Shown here one piece after another: positions 10,534-20,831 of a stretch of DNA of 64,000 nt. Source of the stretch: Telopea speciosissima (taxonomy: Eukaryota > Streptophyta > Magnoliopsida > Proteales > Proteaceae); NCBI RefSeq assembly GCF_018873765.1, contig NC_057919.1, positions 22,112,698 through 22,176,697 of the forward strand, given 5' to 3'. Under the pieces are notes generated by a model. It searched no databases. It worked only from the letters and a program-made list of their open reading frames with translations, and had not been told where the DNA came from. Position numbers and translations under genes: made by a program. Numbering within the stretch: the first letter of the stretch is position 1; every line of letters begins with the position of its first letter.

Positions 10534-12522
10534 ATGGCGGGTTTCCAGAAAGGTAAGGCTTTTGTGCTTTTGTTTTTTGTCTTACCTTTAGACCTTCCTT
10601 CGGGTTTTAGGGTTTTAGCAAATTCTAATGCTTTGCCAAGTGAACAAGAACGTGAATATGAAATTAGAGAACCTAATTATGAAAAAGGGATGGGTAGTTC
10701 AAGTCTGTTGGATAGGCAAGAAAACCAGTTGGAAATGCTTGAAAACCTAGTGAAAAACCTCAGTGAAGCTGTGGCTAGGCTGGAATCAAGGTTACCTGAT
10801 TGTCGGAAGGTTGGCTCTGTTGAGAATGAGCGGCATAGGATCGAGGAACCGAGATTTGATATTGAGAACAAGGATCCGGAGGAGAAGATTGAGGGGGGGA
10901 ATTACGATGAAGTTGATGATAAGGGTTTTGCTGGTAAAGCTAAAGAGGTAGAAAGCAGGAGAGGGGTTTCAGTGACGAAGTATTATCCATCATGGTCGGA
11001 CAGGTTTCAGTTCTTGTCGGCCGTGAAGCTGGAATATGAAGCTACTGCCATTAACGTTTTGCCGGAGTTTGATGGGTTCAGTAACAAGTATGTAGCTATT
11101 GGAGATGAAAGGGGGAGGGTATTTATTTTTGTTCCGAATGGAGAAGTATTGGTTGAGTTCGACACGTTGTCGGATTCTCCCATTACGTCAATGCTTTCTT
11201 ACCTTTCTCTCCAAAAGAATGAGACTGTTTTGGTAACTGGGCACAAGAATGGGGTGATTCTGGCCCATCGGGTTTGGGAGGCTTCCAATGGAGAGGAGTG
11301 GCATTCACTTTCCATGGCGAATCTCCGAGCATTTGAATCTGTGAGAAATGAAGAAGAGGGTTTGCAGATTACAATCTTGGAAGTGCATCAAGTTGGAAGG
11401 ATGAGATATATTCTGTCTTCTGATGTAAGTGGGAAGATTGCAGTTTTCCGGGAGAACGGAACAGTTTTTGGTTCAATCGCATCAGCAAGCCCGCCATTGG
11501 TGTTCTTGAAGCAAAGGCTTCTGTTTTTAACTGAGACTGGTGCAGGATCACTGGATCTGAGGAGCATGAAAATTAAGGAATCTGAGTGTGAAGGAATGAA
11601 TGGTTCACTTGCAAGAAATTATGTCTTTGATGCGTTGGAGCGTTCAAAAGCTTATGGTTTGACGTCAAAAGGTGATCTGATTCATGTGGTACTGTTGGGA
11701 GATATGGTTAACTTGAAGTGCAGGGTGAGATCTAAGAGAAAAATTGAGATGGATTGGCCTCTTGCAGTTCAGGCAATTAAGGGATACTTGCTTGTTGTCA
11801 GTCAAGAGAAGGTCTTTGTGTACAATGTTTCCTCTCAGCATTACATTCGGGCTGGTGGGCCTCGGCCTGTTTTCTTTGCGAGTCTCGATGAGATTAGATC
11901 TTCGTTTTTGAATTTAAACGGGATGAATGATGACTCTAAGATTAGAAAGATGGTGCCCTTAATTGCCAGCGACCATGAAAAACTTGTCGTTCTTGGCCTT
12001 GGAAGTGGTTATGTGGGTGTGTACCGCTCTAACCTCCCACTTTTTAAGGCGGAATTCAATACAATGCTCTGGACCAGCCCTGTTCTATTGTTCATTCTTT
12101 TCCTGTTTGGGGCATGGCACTTATTCGGGAAGAAGAAAGAATCATTTACCTCATGGGGTCCAGATGATCCTTTTGCCACCACATCAACGGTTTCAGCTGG
12201 AGCTTCATTGGGTGCTGGGTTGGAAGACAGAACGTTTGCAGATTCTTCTTCAAGGACTAATGATATCATGGAAATGAGAGGGGGTGGTCTGAGAGGTCAA
12301 TCAAGAAGGTATGAGTCTCCTTCCCCATATCCTGGTAGTGCACCGGTTCCCTTTAGGCCAAGTACTGCTGATCCTAACTATAAAGTAGGTTCCTCCGATC
12401 CGAGTTTTAGAACTGCTGCAGAACTGAAATACAGGGGGCCAAATCTAGAAACTACAGGCTTCCCAAAACGAAGAGAGAATCTATTTTCAAACACCCAAGT
12501 TGTGGAGGATAGCATTAATTGA
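10534..12522 (+). CDS. Membrane protein, At1g75140-like
   Basis: Intron-less 662-residue protein. The N-terminus has a hydrophobic signal-like stretch (residues about 9-20). A short coiled coil follows at about 60-90 (LDRQENQLEMLENLV region). The long middle, about 150-500, has beta-propeller-like sequence (YVAIGDERGRVFIFVPNGE, VLVTGHKNGVILAHRVWE). One transmembrane helix lies at about 511-531 (SPVLLFILFLFGAWHLFG), followed by a basic stop-transfer KKK and a disordered tail of about 130 residues rich in Ser/Pro/Gly. This order matches the plant family typified by the Arabidopsis 'uncharacterized membrane protein At1g75140', recalled from memory. The layout suggests a secretory-pathway type I protein with a lumenal or extracellular propeller. 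Its biochemical role is unknown to me. The ATG is the first in a good context after the TATA box. The frame is intact to a TGA. Confidence 0.9.
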   Translation: MAGFQKGKAFVLLFFVLPLDLPSGFRVLANSNALPSEQEREYEIREPNYEKGMGSSSLLDRQENQLEMLENLVKNLSEAVARLESRLPDCRKVGSVENERHRIEEPRFDIENKDPEEKIEGGNYDEVDDKGFAGKAKEVESRRGVSVTKYYPSWSDRFQFLSAVKLEYEATAINVLPEFDGFSNKYVAIGDERGRVFIFVPNGEVLVEFDTLSDSPITSMLSYLSLQKNETVLVTGHKNGVILAHRVWEASNGEEWHSLSMANLRAFESVRNEEEGLQITILEVHQVGRMRYILSSDVSGKIAVFRENGTVFGSIASASPPLVFLKQRLLFLTETGAGSLDLRSMKIKESECEGMNGSLARNYVFDALERSKAYGLTSKGDLIHVVLLGDMVNLKCRVRSKRKIEMDWPLAVQAIKGYLLVVSQEKVFVYNVSSQHYIRAGGPRPVFFASLDEIRSSFLNLNGMNDDSKIRKMVPLIASDHEKLVVLGLGSGYVGVYRSNLPLFKAEFNTMLWTSPVLLFILFLFGAWHLFGKKKESFTSWGPDDPFATTSTVSAGASLGAGLEDRTFADSSSRTNDIMEMRGGGLRGQSRRYESPSPYPGSAPVPFRPSTADPNYKVGSSDPSFRTAAELKYRGPNLETTGFPKRRENLFSNTQVVEDSIN

Positions 12523-13703
12523 TGCAATGAGTAATTTTGTATGCAGTTTTTCCTGTAAAAGTTAAAGAGTTCCCCAGATTTTGATTTCCAGCTTTTTTAG
12601 CTTACACATTTCAGGCTACCTAATCTTGCTGTTGTTGTGACTTTCAATTATATAAAAAAATATACTCACATAAACTGGACATATCTCATCTAAACATCCA
12701 GTTATGTTTGTTTTTTTTTTTTTTTATCATGTATACTGAACAAATCTCTACTGATTACAAAGTCGAAATTCAGTTTATCATATGTATTGCTGAATACTCT
12801 TGAGAACGTAGGGAAAATATTATTTTTATTTTTAAATTGATGTTATTTATTTTGCAGAGAAGATAGTTTACAGTTCATTGAACTTTTTCTGTAGCAAATA
12901 ATTGAAATTTGCACAACATGTGAATGCTTCATCAGTATTTTCTTATTAGAGAATTATTGTTTTTATTTATTTGTTGAGTTAGAGACTCACATAACCGTTA
13001 AAATGATACAGAAAAATTATTCTGATTCTCACCGAACAGCGCTTACCTTTTACACTTTTGTTTGTGTGTTGAGTTAGAGACACAACCTTTAAAATGCTAC
13101 ATAAAAAATGTTCATGATTCTCACCGAACAGCTCCTACCTGTTACACTTTTGTTTGTGTGTGTGAAAGGAAGAAATTATTGCTTCACTGTACTTTGGTTT
13201 GGGTGTAGATAAGAAACAATATTGCTTTTTCCCCCCTTTACTAGTAAATAAGTATATATTAGCTGTATATGTTAGCAAAATATTTATTTTCAGTTCATGG
13301 CTTTTAAAATGTAAATTTTGGTGTGGGAGGCTGCAATTTTGTGATGATGATTGCTTTAGTCTGTTTTCCTTTTTGAGGGAAGAGAAGCAAATGAAGCACT
13401 TTCATAAAAATTCTCATAGAATCGAATTAGTAATTGCATCCAATCTCCAAAAAAGTCTCAATTGTTTTGAACTTTCTGATAGCGATTAATACAGAAGAAA
13501 AATTGTTCTCGATTGATTCAAATAATGTACAGCTGGGATAGGGATAAGAGGAAGAGGGAAAAACCAAAGATTTCACTCACATTTTTGGCCAAGCTGTTTT
13601 TAATTTTCACACTTTTGAAAGTATTTGGAATAAAATTTTCCAATACAATTTGGACTTACCGTTTAAAAGATATGTTTTTTCAAAGATATCAAAGGAATAA
13701 AAA
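12523..13703. other. Downstream intergenic sequence
   Basis: AT-rich 3' flank of the membrane-protein gene. It contains a two-unit tandem repeat (12974-13160) and T-runs. No further gene is seen. Confidence 0.5.
12974..13160. repeat. Two-unit tandem repeat, about 95 bp
   Basis: TTGAGTTAGAGACTCACA...GATTCTCACCGAACAGCGC...TTACACTTTTGTTTGTGTG is followed at about 13068 by a diverged second copy. A simple local duplication. Confidence 0.75.
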
Positions 13704-14000
13704 GGGAAAATTTCTATCACTCCCCTGAACTTACCCCATATTTACTCAAACTCCCCTGCTTAAAGTTTAACCTCTGTTTCTCCCCCAAAAGTGAACTCCT
13801 ACCTTTCCTTCTCCCCTACTTTTTTGAAATAACCAAATTACCCATTTTTTTTACCTCTTAACCGGTTCTCATAGTCCCTTCCCTTTTCTTATTTATTTTT
13901 TATTGTATTATCTTTTTACAATCTCTCTCCATTCTTCATTCAATCCTCTATTTCTTTTTAATTTTTTATTCAGCGGTTCGACCTCCTCCTCCTGCAAACA
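13704..14000. repeat. Left terminal inverted repeat of Pack-MULE
   Basis: Pairs with about 17190-17491. Shared landmarks in order are ATCACTCC, GAACTTACCCC, TTTACTCAAACTCC, the AACCGGTT box, an ATTTTTTATT-rich block and a CATTCTTTATTCAATCCTC-like string. Similarity is roughly 80% by eye. Confidence 0.8.
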
Positions 14001-14129
14001 CGAAACCGGCAACCTGTCCCACCCCCTTTCCTCACTCCCAAGCCCCTCAACCCCACCCACACCCAGCCCTGTAACCACACAGCCCCCCCATCTCCCCAGC
14101 TTCCTACAAATTCACGGAGATGATGGTGC

Positions 14130-14640
14130 TCCACGGCTGCTTCGCGCTTGAGCTCTTCCGAGGTCGAGTGAGAACTGAGAAGCAACAAAAAGACCGTACC
14201 GACGACCAAGATAAATGGCACAGGGGTCATTGCAGTAGTTGTGCGCCAAATTGGCCCTCCATGCATTCTACCTGTGGTTGCTGTATGATTCACCTATTCC
14301 AACAGCCGAGAGAGTTTGCTGTGGTTGACGTTATAAACTGCCACCTGACATTGAATAGCTCCGCCACCTCTGCGTTGATTCCCAGCCAGTGCTTGATGAT
14401 ATCGCAATAGTGCAGGTTCCCTACATCCTCCCGTGAGTTTTTGAGATTGTCCATGAATATCACGTATGCCGTGAAGTCGTTGACGCAGTCCAGGTGGCAC
14501 TGCTCGAAGGCTATCAGGTTCAGGAACATCGACTTCGTCCCAGAAATGATCTTTCTCTCTTCATGAACTTCACCCCTGCCTTCTTCAACTCCATCACACA
14601 TTGGATCAGAGCAACTCCCGCCATAGTATATATAATGTAA
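14130..14640 (-). pseudogene. Captured DUF247 (UPF0481) C-terminal fragment
   Basis: On the minus strand the open frame reads FLNLIAFEQCHLD, then VNDFTAYVIFMDNLKNS, then LHYCDIIKHWLGINAEVAEL. This is the hallmark tail of plant DUF247 proteins (a family-typical 'SLFLNLIAFEQCH... FMD.LI.S..DV..L...GII.HWLGSDEEVA.LFN'). Further on, in another frame, comes a hydrophobic PFILVVGTVFLLLLS stretch equivalent to the family's C-terminal membrane segment. The N-terminal two-thirds of the family is absent and the frame shifts between the motifs, so this is a gene fragment. It lies wholly inside the Pack-MULE, so capture is the simplest explanation. DUF247 members are of mostly unknown function; some act in grass self-incompatibility. 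Confidence 0.75.
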
Positions 14641-16394
14641 GACTAATTTGGTAGTCCCAAAAAACCCACAAAAATTCAAAATTAGAACAAACTCAGAAAT
14701 AAAAAGTTAGGGTTTCAAACCAACCAGCCAAGTGATGGTCACTAAACCAGCCAGCAGAATCCTTTCAAATTGGGATCGAGTGGAGGAGGTGGTGAGGAGG
14801 TTGTGTGCTCCAAAAATCAGCCAAGTCTGATGGGTATTTGCTGAGTTATGATCTCCACAAGTCGCAGCATCAAATCTGGGATTGCAGGGGCAGCAGTAAG
14901 TCTCAATTGATGGCAACAACCAGCAACTACAATAGGAGAACAGCAGCAAGCTTCGATTGATCTTCTCAAGAGTTTGAACAGTCTCAACAGCACAACAGTA
15001 CACTGGGATCGATGGGAATGAAGAGAAGATAGAGAAGAGAAGAAAATAGAAAGTGGGGGATAGGTGGATTAGGTTCTCACAGCCAGGCTCCTTCAGCCCT
15101 TCAAGTCACAAACAAAACTTGAGAAAGGAATCATTTAATTTGCAGCAAAGCAATTTCATTCAACTGTAAAAATCGTTGGTAAGGCTTCTACAGCCTTTAC
15201 ATAATATAGGGGGCTAAACTTGCATTGCACCTCAAGTAAGAAGAGATATAAAAACCTAACATAATAAGTTGCAACATGAAAATAGAAACTACTCTAAATA
15301 ACTGGGACTGAAATAAAAATATCAACATAATAAAATCTTAACACTCCTAAAGTTGCAGCCGAAATCTTCTCGCCTTTACTCTAATAAGGGTGGTCTACGA
15401 TCAGCAGCAAGATATGGCCAAAAAGCAAGCCGCTAGGCGCTCAAGCAAATGGAGGGTGGTCTACGATCAGCTGGCTCATAGTTGCTTGGTTAATGCTGTC
15501 TTCCTGCTGTCTTTAGCGCTTCCCTTCTGTCTCAATCGATCGTGTCCTGACTCAATCCGTTCTCTTCCCTTAGTCAAAGGCAGCAGCAGAGGTCGATAGG
15601 CAGCAATAAGTCAATCTGTGCGCCATCTGTCTTTTTTCCATGTTTTGTCCAACATCAATATATTTTGGAGCTCTTCTTTAGGACTCATCCCTGCAGCCAT
15701 TCCAATCTTTGGATCCCCAACATGTCCTCCAATTTGAGGTTCATCAACATTCTGTCTTTGAACCCACATCACCACTAGTTGCTTCCTTTTTCAGTGACTC
15801 TGAACCACCAACATGAACATTGCTTGGTACACCTTCCATCAGTAAGGCCTCCCTGCTGGTGGTGTTATGGGATTGTAAAAAAGTAACAATTGGAAAATAT
15901 GGATGTTCTCTGTTAGAGTAGGTAAGTTGGCTGTCTATTTAGTATATGTGAGTCTATATGAACAAGTCTAACCTGGGTTATTTTAGAGATTTGAGTGATC
16001 ACAACTTAGAACCAAACTACGAAAAGGGTATGGCTTCAAAACTTGAGAGCTGTAATTAATATAAAGCCTTGTAAAATCTCATATTTATTGTTGTCGTTCA
16101 CTGATTTGCTACCAATGTCATATCTCATTTTCTTCATTGTTTTGAACTCCCTAAATAGTTAATTTGCAACTCCCAATATAGGTCAAATATTCCTTAACCC
16201 ACAGCAACAAACAACGCATAGCTGACCAGAGTCCTGTTTAAGTTCCAAATTATACTAGAAAAAGGATTTGTTTTAATCCTTTCCTGCTGTACTTTCTGGC
16301 CAAATTCATTCTAAAAACCTACTTCAGAGATTTTGTTTCGTACTCCTAGTAAACTAAGTATGGAGCAACAGGACATGTTATTAACAATTTAACA

Positions 16395-16703
16395 TCTCAA
16401 TCACCCGTCTCTTACTGCCCAAGTCCTGATAATAGTTTCCACACCGCGATCCAAAACCCAGATGCCAAGAACAGTTTTGCAGCCATGGTAGTCAATGACT
16501 GTGTCAACAACGTGGAGAAACCTAGTGGAAGTGCCAAGGTTAGTAACTCATGTGATATCGTGGAGAGTAGGAAGACTAGTATATACAGAGGCAGCATGGG
16601 CAGTGATGTTAGTGAGGAGAGCAGCTCAAGTAGTTTTAACAGTGCAATGAATAAACCCCATAAAGCAAACGATACAAGATGGGAAGCAATTCAAGCTGTT
16701 GTA
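16395..16703 (+). pseudogene. Captured D6PK-type AGC kinase fragment
   Basis: The plus-strand frame reads CPSPDNSFHTAIQNPDAKNS, then VSNSCDIVESRKTSIYRG, then GSDVSEESSSSSFNSAMN, then KPHKANDTRWEAIQAV. This is the conserved region just before the catalytic domain of plant AGC-VIII kinases of the D6PK/PVPK1 group (family pattern 'GSTGSDVSDESS.SSFSSA..KPHKAND.RWEAIQ.VR.RDG'). The match stops exactly at AIQAV, where the kinase domain should begin with RxRDG; none of the catalytic motifs follow. It is therefore a captured exon piece of about 100 codons. Whole family members phosphorylate PIN auxin carriers; this piece cannot. It retains an open frame from at least 16395 to about 16730, so a short peptide could be made if transcribed. 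Confidence 0.8.
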
Positions 16704-16885
16704 TCTCGGGATAAGTCAAGATTGCAGTGAAATCGTTCTCCTGCAGCGAAAGAATCGGATCACCCTGGAGTCTTGTTTGTCGAATATCACCAAAGAAGGG
16801 GCCATCCTTCTCTTCTGGTTCCTTGAATCCGTGGCCAAGTGCCACAAGTCACCGGAGAAGATGTTCAGAATGCTCTACTGTGTCA
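16704..16885 (+). pseudogene. Captured EXO70-like fragment
   Basis: Directly abuts the kinase fragment. The plus frame reads TLESCLSNITKEGAILLFW, then FLESVAKCHKSPEKMFRML. The pattern 'CF.E.TK..A..LL.F.E.VA...RSPEKLFR.LD' is typical of the middle of plant EXO70 exocyst subunits. Only about 50 residues match, so this could be coincidence or another helical family. The similarity ends at SPEKMFRML, where EXO70 would continue with DxYE. After it, at 16886-16942 on the minus strand, comes a second short copy of the DUF247 FLNLIAFEQCHLDC stretch. Confidence 0.45.
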
Positions 16886-17189
16886 GCAGTCCAGGTGGCA
16901 CTGCTCGAACGCTATCAGGTTCAGGAACAGCGACTTCGTCGACCAGGTGGGGTGTGGGTAACAGCGGATGGATCTTGCAGGATGCACAGGGATCAGATGC
17001 GATGAGGTCTTGCAGGGAAGGGGGTGGAGGTTCAGCAGTGGTTGGGCTGTGTCGGGGAAGGGGTAGTTGCAAGTTGTTGGGATTTGGGCAGGGGGCTGTT
17101 GAGGTTCAGGAGATGGGTAGGGAGGTTATAGGGGGTGGGTTGTTGCAGGGATAGGGTGCTTGCAGAAAGGGGGGGCGGAATGGAGGTTC

Positions 17190-17491
17190 GAATTGTGGAG
17201 GAGGTGGGGTTTGAACCGTTGAATAAAAAATAAAAAATAAGAGGATTGAATAAAGAATGGAGAGAGAAAATTGGAAAAAAAAAATTAATAAAAAATAAAA
17301 TAAGAAAGGGAAGAGTTAATGGCAACCGGTTAAGAAATGAAAATGATGCGTAATTTGGCCATTTTAAAACAGTAGGTGAAGGAGAGGTAAGAATTCACTT
17401 TTATTGTTTTGGGGAATAAAATGTTGAACTTCAAGCAGAGGAGTTTGAGTAAAGAGGGGGTAAGTTCAAAGGAGTGATGAGAAATTTTTTC
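17190..17491. repeat. Right terminal inverted repeat of Pack-MULE
   Basis: Complement of the left repeat. It ends GAGAAATTTTTTC immediately before the 9-bp target copy AAATAAAAA. Confidence 0.8.
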
Positions 17492-18700
17492 AAATAAAAA
17501 CAGTCAGATCCTCAACATGACCAACCTCGCCACTCACATTGATAGAAAGTTGCCCGAAAGGGCAAACAATTTCCCTTTTTTTTTTTTTTTAATCATATTG
17601 AGGATGATGTGGCAAATACATAAGATATAACATTTGTACATGTTGGCACTTATCAAATTTCATGTTTTAATGCAATCAAATCCAACTTATTTTACATTAC
17701 CAAAAAAAAAAAAAAATCCAACTTATTTTCCACTGTCCATCTATATACGTATGCAACCTCCCATTATCTAGTTTTTTCAAAGCATATTTTGCCACTTGGC
17801 CTATTCCAATAGAGTTGAAGTTGACTGACTAGTGACAAGAGACCTTGGGATTTATTTGTCTACAAATTTTACCCCATTCGACCTGCTAGGTGGCCATTAT
17901 TTGGCCCGACCAAATAACCTTTACCCATAAAATAAATCCATCCAGAAAGAAGTCTTCTCAGCTAATGAGTCAAAAAGCCTTTGCACTTCTACCAATATTC
18001 ATAATAGCTACATCAGTTGTCTATGTGGCAAAAGAATAATGTGTGTGAGATGAGTTGCTTCCACATGTGCATAGGAACCATATTAAGAGCCACATCAGCT
18101 TTCCACATGGCAAAAGAATAGTAAATGTGTGGGAATGAGGTCCTACTTCGGGTTTATAGAAACCGTATTCCTGCAAGTCGATGTAAAAAGAAGACTGAAC
18201 AACCCGTAACCTAGTTGTAGGGTCAACAAAAAAACAAAAATCCTCCATGTAGTGTACCAATAGCATCACTTGGTGGATTGAGCCTCCTCTCCAGGGATCC
18301 CAGCGCCCAGGGAGTGCCCATGGGCATCAAGCCATTGGACTGTGTCGCACATATCACGATGTCTGATTGGGCACGCGCAGGAATGTGTGCAGCCCAGCCT
18401 AGCCCTTGGATGATTTAAATCTAAATCATCTATTTTCATTTAGAGTTGGGAGTGTGTACTCTTAACAACTAGAGTATTAGTACACATGCATGGACATACA
18501 CATGATGTATGTTAATACAAAAGTGGATATTTGATTGAATTAGACTTGAAATTTGACAAGTGGTTAATCTAGACATCCTCTCTATTAACGGTCAGAATGG
18601 ACATATCATATGTCCATGTGGTAGAATAGATGTTTTGTAACATTTGTAAAAAATAACAATTCTTCTTGTCAATAATAATTTGTCTAATAAACATTAAGAG
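17492..18700. other. Intergenic, nothing recognised
   Basis: AT-rich with poly-A/T runs (17577-17592, 17702-17716). A paired CACATCAGTT/CACATCAGCTT-ACATGGCAAAAGAATA direct repeat lies at about 18011 and 18091. No gene or complete element is seen. Confidence 0.4.
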
Positions 18701-18702
18701 AA

Positions 18703-18960
18703 CAAAATCCAAGTCTAAATGAATACTCAATGAAATTAAAGAACAAGGCACCTCGTCGCTGTCTCGTTGGACAACAACTACACGTCCTAAAAATAACAGA
18801 GGATATCTAAACGAATACTCAAATGAAATTAAAGAACAGGACATCTTGTCACTATTCTGTTACACAACAACGGCGTGTCCTCAGAAAACATGGGATATTT
18901 AAACGAATATTCAATGAAATTAAACCAAATCAAAGGCACAATAAAGAAGACTTACATGTC
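18703..18960. repeat. Tandem repeat, period about 95 bp
   Basis: The unit, running from AAATGAATACTCAATGAAAT to a CGTGTCCT..AAA..GGATAT string, occurs about two and a half times with diverging copies at 18715, 18811 and 18901. Confidence 0.65.
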
Positions 18961-19302
18961 TTCAACTTTTGTGAAGGAGGCAAAGGGGTTGGAGTACACA
19001 CTAAGCTCAGGTTTGGAAAGGCTCAACTCGGTGCAGTTGACTGGTAGAAAACACAAACTCTCTCTCTTAGGGTTCTTAGAATGTATGAGATCTCAAATAA
19101 AATAGCTGAGGATGTTAATCACGTCTAAAGACCTTTTGGAGTCTAAGTGAGCTGGAAATCGTCACAAACCGGGACTCGACAGTCCACAATTCTGAAAATA
19201 TTCAAATCCGACACAGAAAGGCTTTTAGACGGTTCAAAATAAGCCTTTTCCAGAGTTGGCAGAAGGTGTAGATCGACGATGCTGGTTCCAATCTTGCCAT
19301 CG

Positions 19303-19333
19303 CCAGCCCCAGCCCCAGCCCCAGCCCCAGTCA
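19303..19333. repeat. CCCAGC hexamer microsatellite
   Basis: About five near-perfect CCAGCC units in a row. Surrounding sequence (19100-19550) has no recognisable gene. Confidence 0.8.
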
Positions 19334-19776
19334 GCTTTGGCCGATTGAGGCTTTGAAGTTTGAACTGTGTTTGGGCTTGGTTTGTGGGCTACGTATGACA
19401 AATCTAATTCTATGTTTCGAAAACTTATTTTGATAATTCTTACCACCACTTGATAGTCCATTAGAAGAAACCGTGACTGCTCTTCTATATTGCCCTCAAT
19501 TAAAAAACAAAACAATCTCGTAACATTCTTTTCTGTTTTGTGGTAAACATCTCTTAACAGTCTTCACACTCTAGGAAAACGCAAACATGCATGTGAAAAA
19601 TCTAGGTTTATATTTATATGATCAAGCCCTTGTACAACCCAATCTTTAAGCTAGATTATTCATCTAAATAGCAATTCTCATAATTAATCCTCAAACTTTA
19701 TAAACAAATTGGCAATTCCATCATTTAGCTTATCATGATTCAATTTCTAGTTATTTGAAAATTTCATATGTTAAAA

Positions 19777-19925
19777 TAAGGATAAAATTTTATTCCACCC
19801 ATAGAGGACAGTTTACCCATCATCCTAGGGTTCACAAATCCCTCCTAGGGTTTTATTGTATTCCAAAGTACCCTCCATTTCCCGATCCCATTCACCATGA
19901 GTGGAGGGAAACTCAATCCTTAAAA
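19777..19925. mobile_element. MITE-like repeat, copy 1
   Basis: Arms with TTATTCCACCC at one end and GAGTGGAGGGAAACTCAAT at the other; the interior has a CCCATCATCCTAGGG string. A relative in the opposite orientation lies at 33976-34137 (CTCCACCTATGGTGAATGGGAT ... GGGTGGAGGGAAACT). Target duplication not assigned. Confidence 0.55.
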
Positions 19926-20254
19926 TAATGTTTTGAAAATTGTTTGAAAAACTTAATTTTTTGTCATGATATAGAAACTTGAATAAATAAGAACTATGAA
20001 ATATTTGAGCCATATGGTAAAGATAAGCCATAAAATTAGACATCTTGCATAGCTAAGGATTTCTCCTTCTATCCAACCATCGCAATGATCGACCTATTAA
20101 TTTTTCCATCTGTCCAACCATCAAAATGACCTATATCAGTAGTCCAAAGTACTTAATACATTTATCTTAGCAATAGCAGTCCCAATAAACATGTATAATT
20201 TAGAGTCAGCTAACAAATTTTATTTTTTCTATTGTGTGCCAAAAATAAAATAAA

Positions 20255-20346
20255 ATTTGACAACTGCCCATGGTATGAGGAATCGGAATCGTATTGGTAT
20301 AAACCGATATCGATTCCATATCGATGGATCGTTACAAACCAAAGGT

Positions 20347-20385
<39 letters not shown>

Positions 20386-20470
20386 TTCAATTTTCCTGAA
20401 GAACACAAAGGATTAATCTGTCCGATTCACATCGATATAGATCAATTTGTATCGGTATTGGTCATTAAAA
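20255..20470. other. CGATATCG-rich sequence and A-run
   Basis: Short words such as GGTATAAACCGATATCG and TCGGTATTGG flank an A-run of 29 bases (20355-20383). The same vocabulary fills 25560-26085 and 27230-27290. It is probably subterminal sequence of a non-autonomous DNA element whose ends could not be fixed. Confidence 0.35.
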
Positions 20471-20831
20471 CCCCGTGTGTTACATATATCAAGCAAATTA
20501 ATGGATGCCAATTTGGTAACTACATGTATAGAGGACAAAAAAAGCCTTACAAACTGATTGTAGTTATCATCTCTCACCAAGACAGAATTCATACATAGGA
20601 TTAATATGGTATTAACCATCAAATTCCCCTCAATTACCTACTAATAACGCCATAAGCATTCACAAAACTGTAGGGGATTAATATGGTATTAATCATCAAA
20701 TTCTCCTTAAGTACCTACTAATTAATAATGTCATAACTATTAATGCATCCACAAAACTGAAATTGAAGTTAACAAACTCAACCAAATACTGAACTGAATG
20801 CATTAATTCATCCATACTCTCGATGAATTTA

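Larger units (their letters stand above)
13704..17491. mobile_element. Pack-MULE with captured gene pieces
   Basis: A 3.8-kb element. Long terminal inverted repeats of roughly 300 bp start GGGAAAATTTCTATCACTCC on the left and, complemented, GAAAAAATTTCTCATCACTC on the right. They share GAACTTACCCC, TTTACTCAAACTCC and the AACCGGTT-flanked T-rich block. Flanks are GAATAAAAA (13695-13703) and AAATAAAAA (17492-17500), a 9-bp target duplication with one mismatch, as Mutator-like elements make. No transposase is seen. The interior holds host-gene fragments: a DUF247 tail (-), an AGC-kinase N-terminal segment (+), a probable EXO70 segment (+) and a second short DUF247 piece. It also carries unclassified sequence (about 15000-16390) with a direct GGGTGGTCTACGATCAGC repeat at about 15388 and 15455. 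Confidence 0.85.

Noticed and set aside
13199-13728. Plus-strand open frames downstream of the membrane-protein gene
   Set aside because: AT-rich, no homology, and overlapping repeat and MULE flank sequence.
14707-15003. Minus-strand open frame of 98 codons inside the MULE
   Set aside because: No recognisable motif; treated as unclassified interior of the element.
16412-16597. Hydrophobic minus-strand open frame
   Set aside because: It is the antisense of the captured kinase segment, whose plus-strand match is far more convincing.
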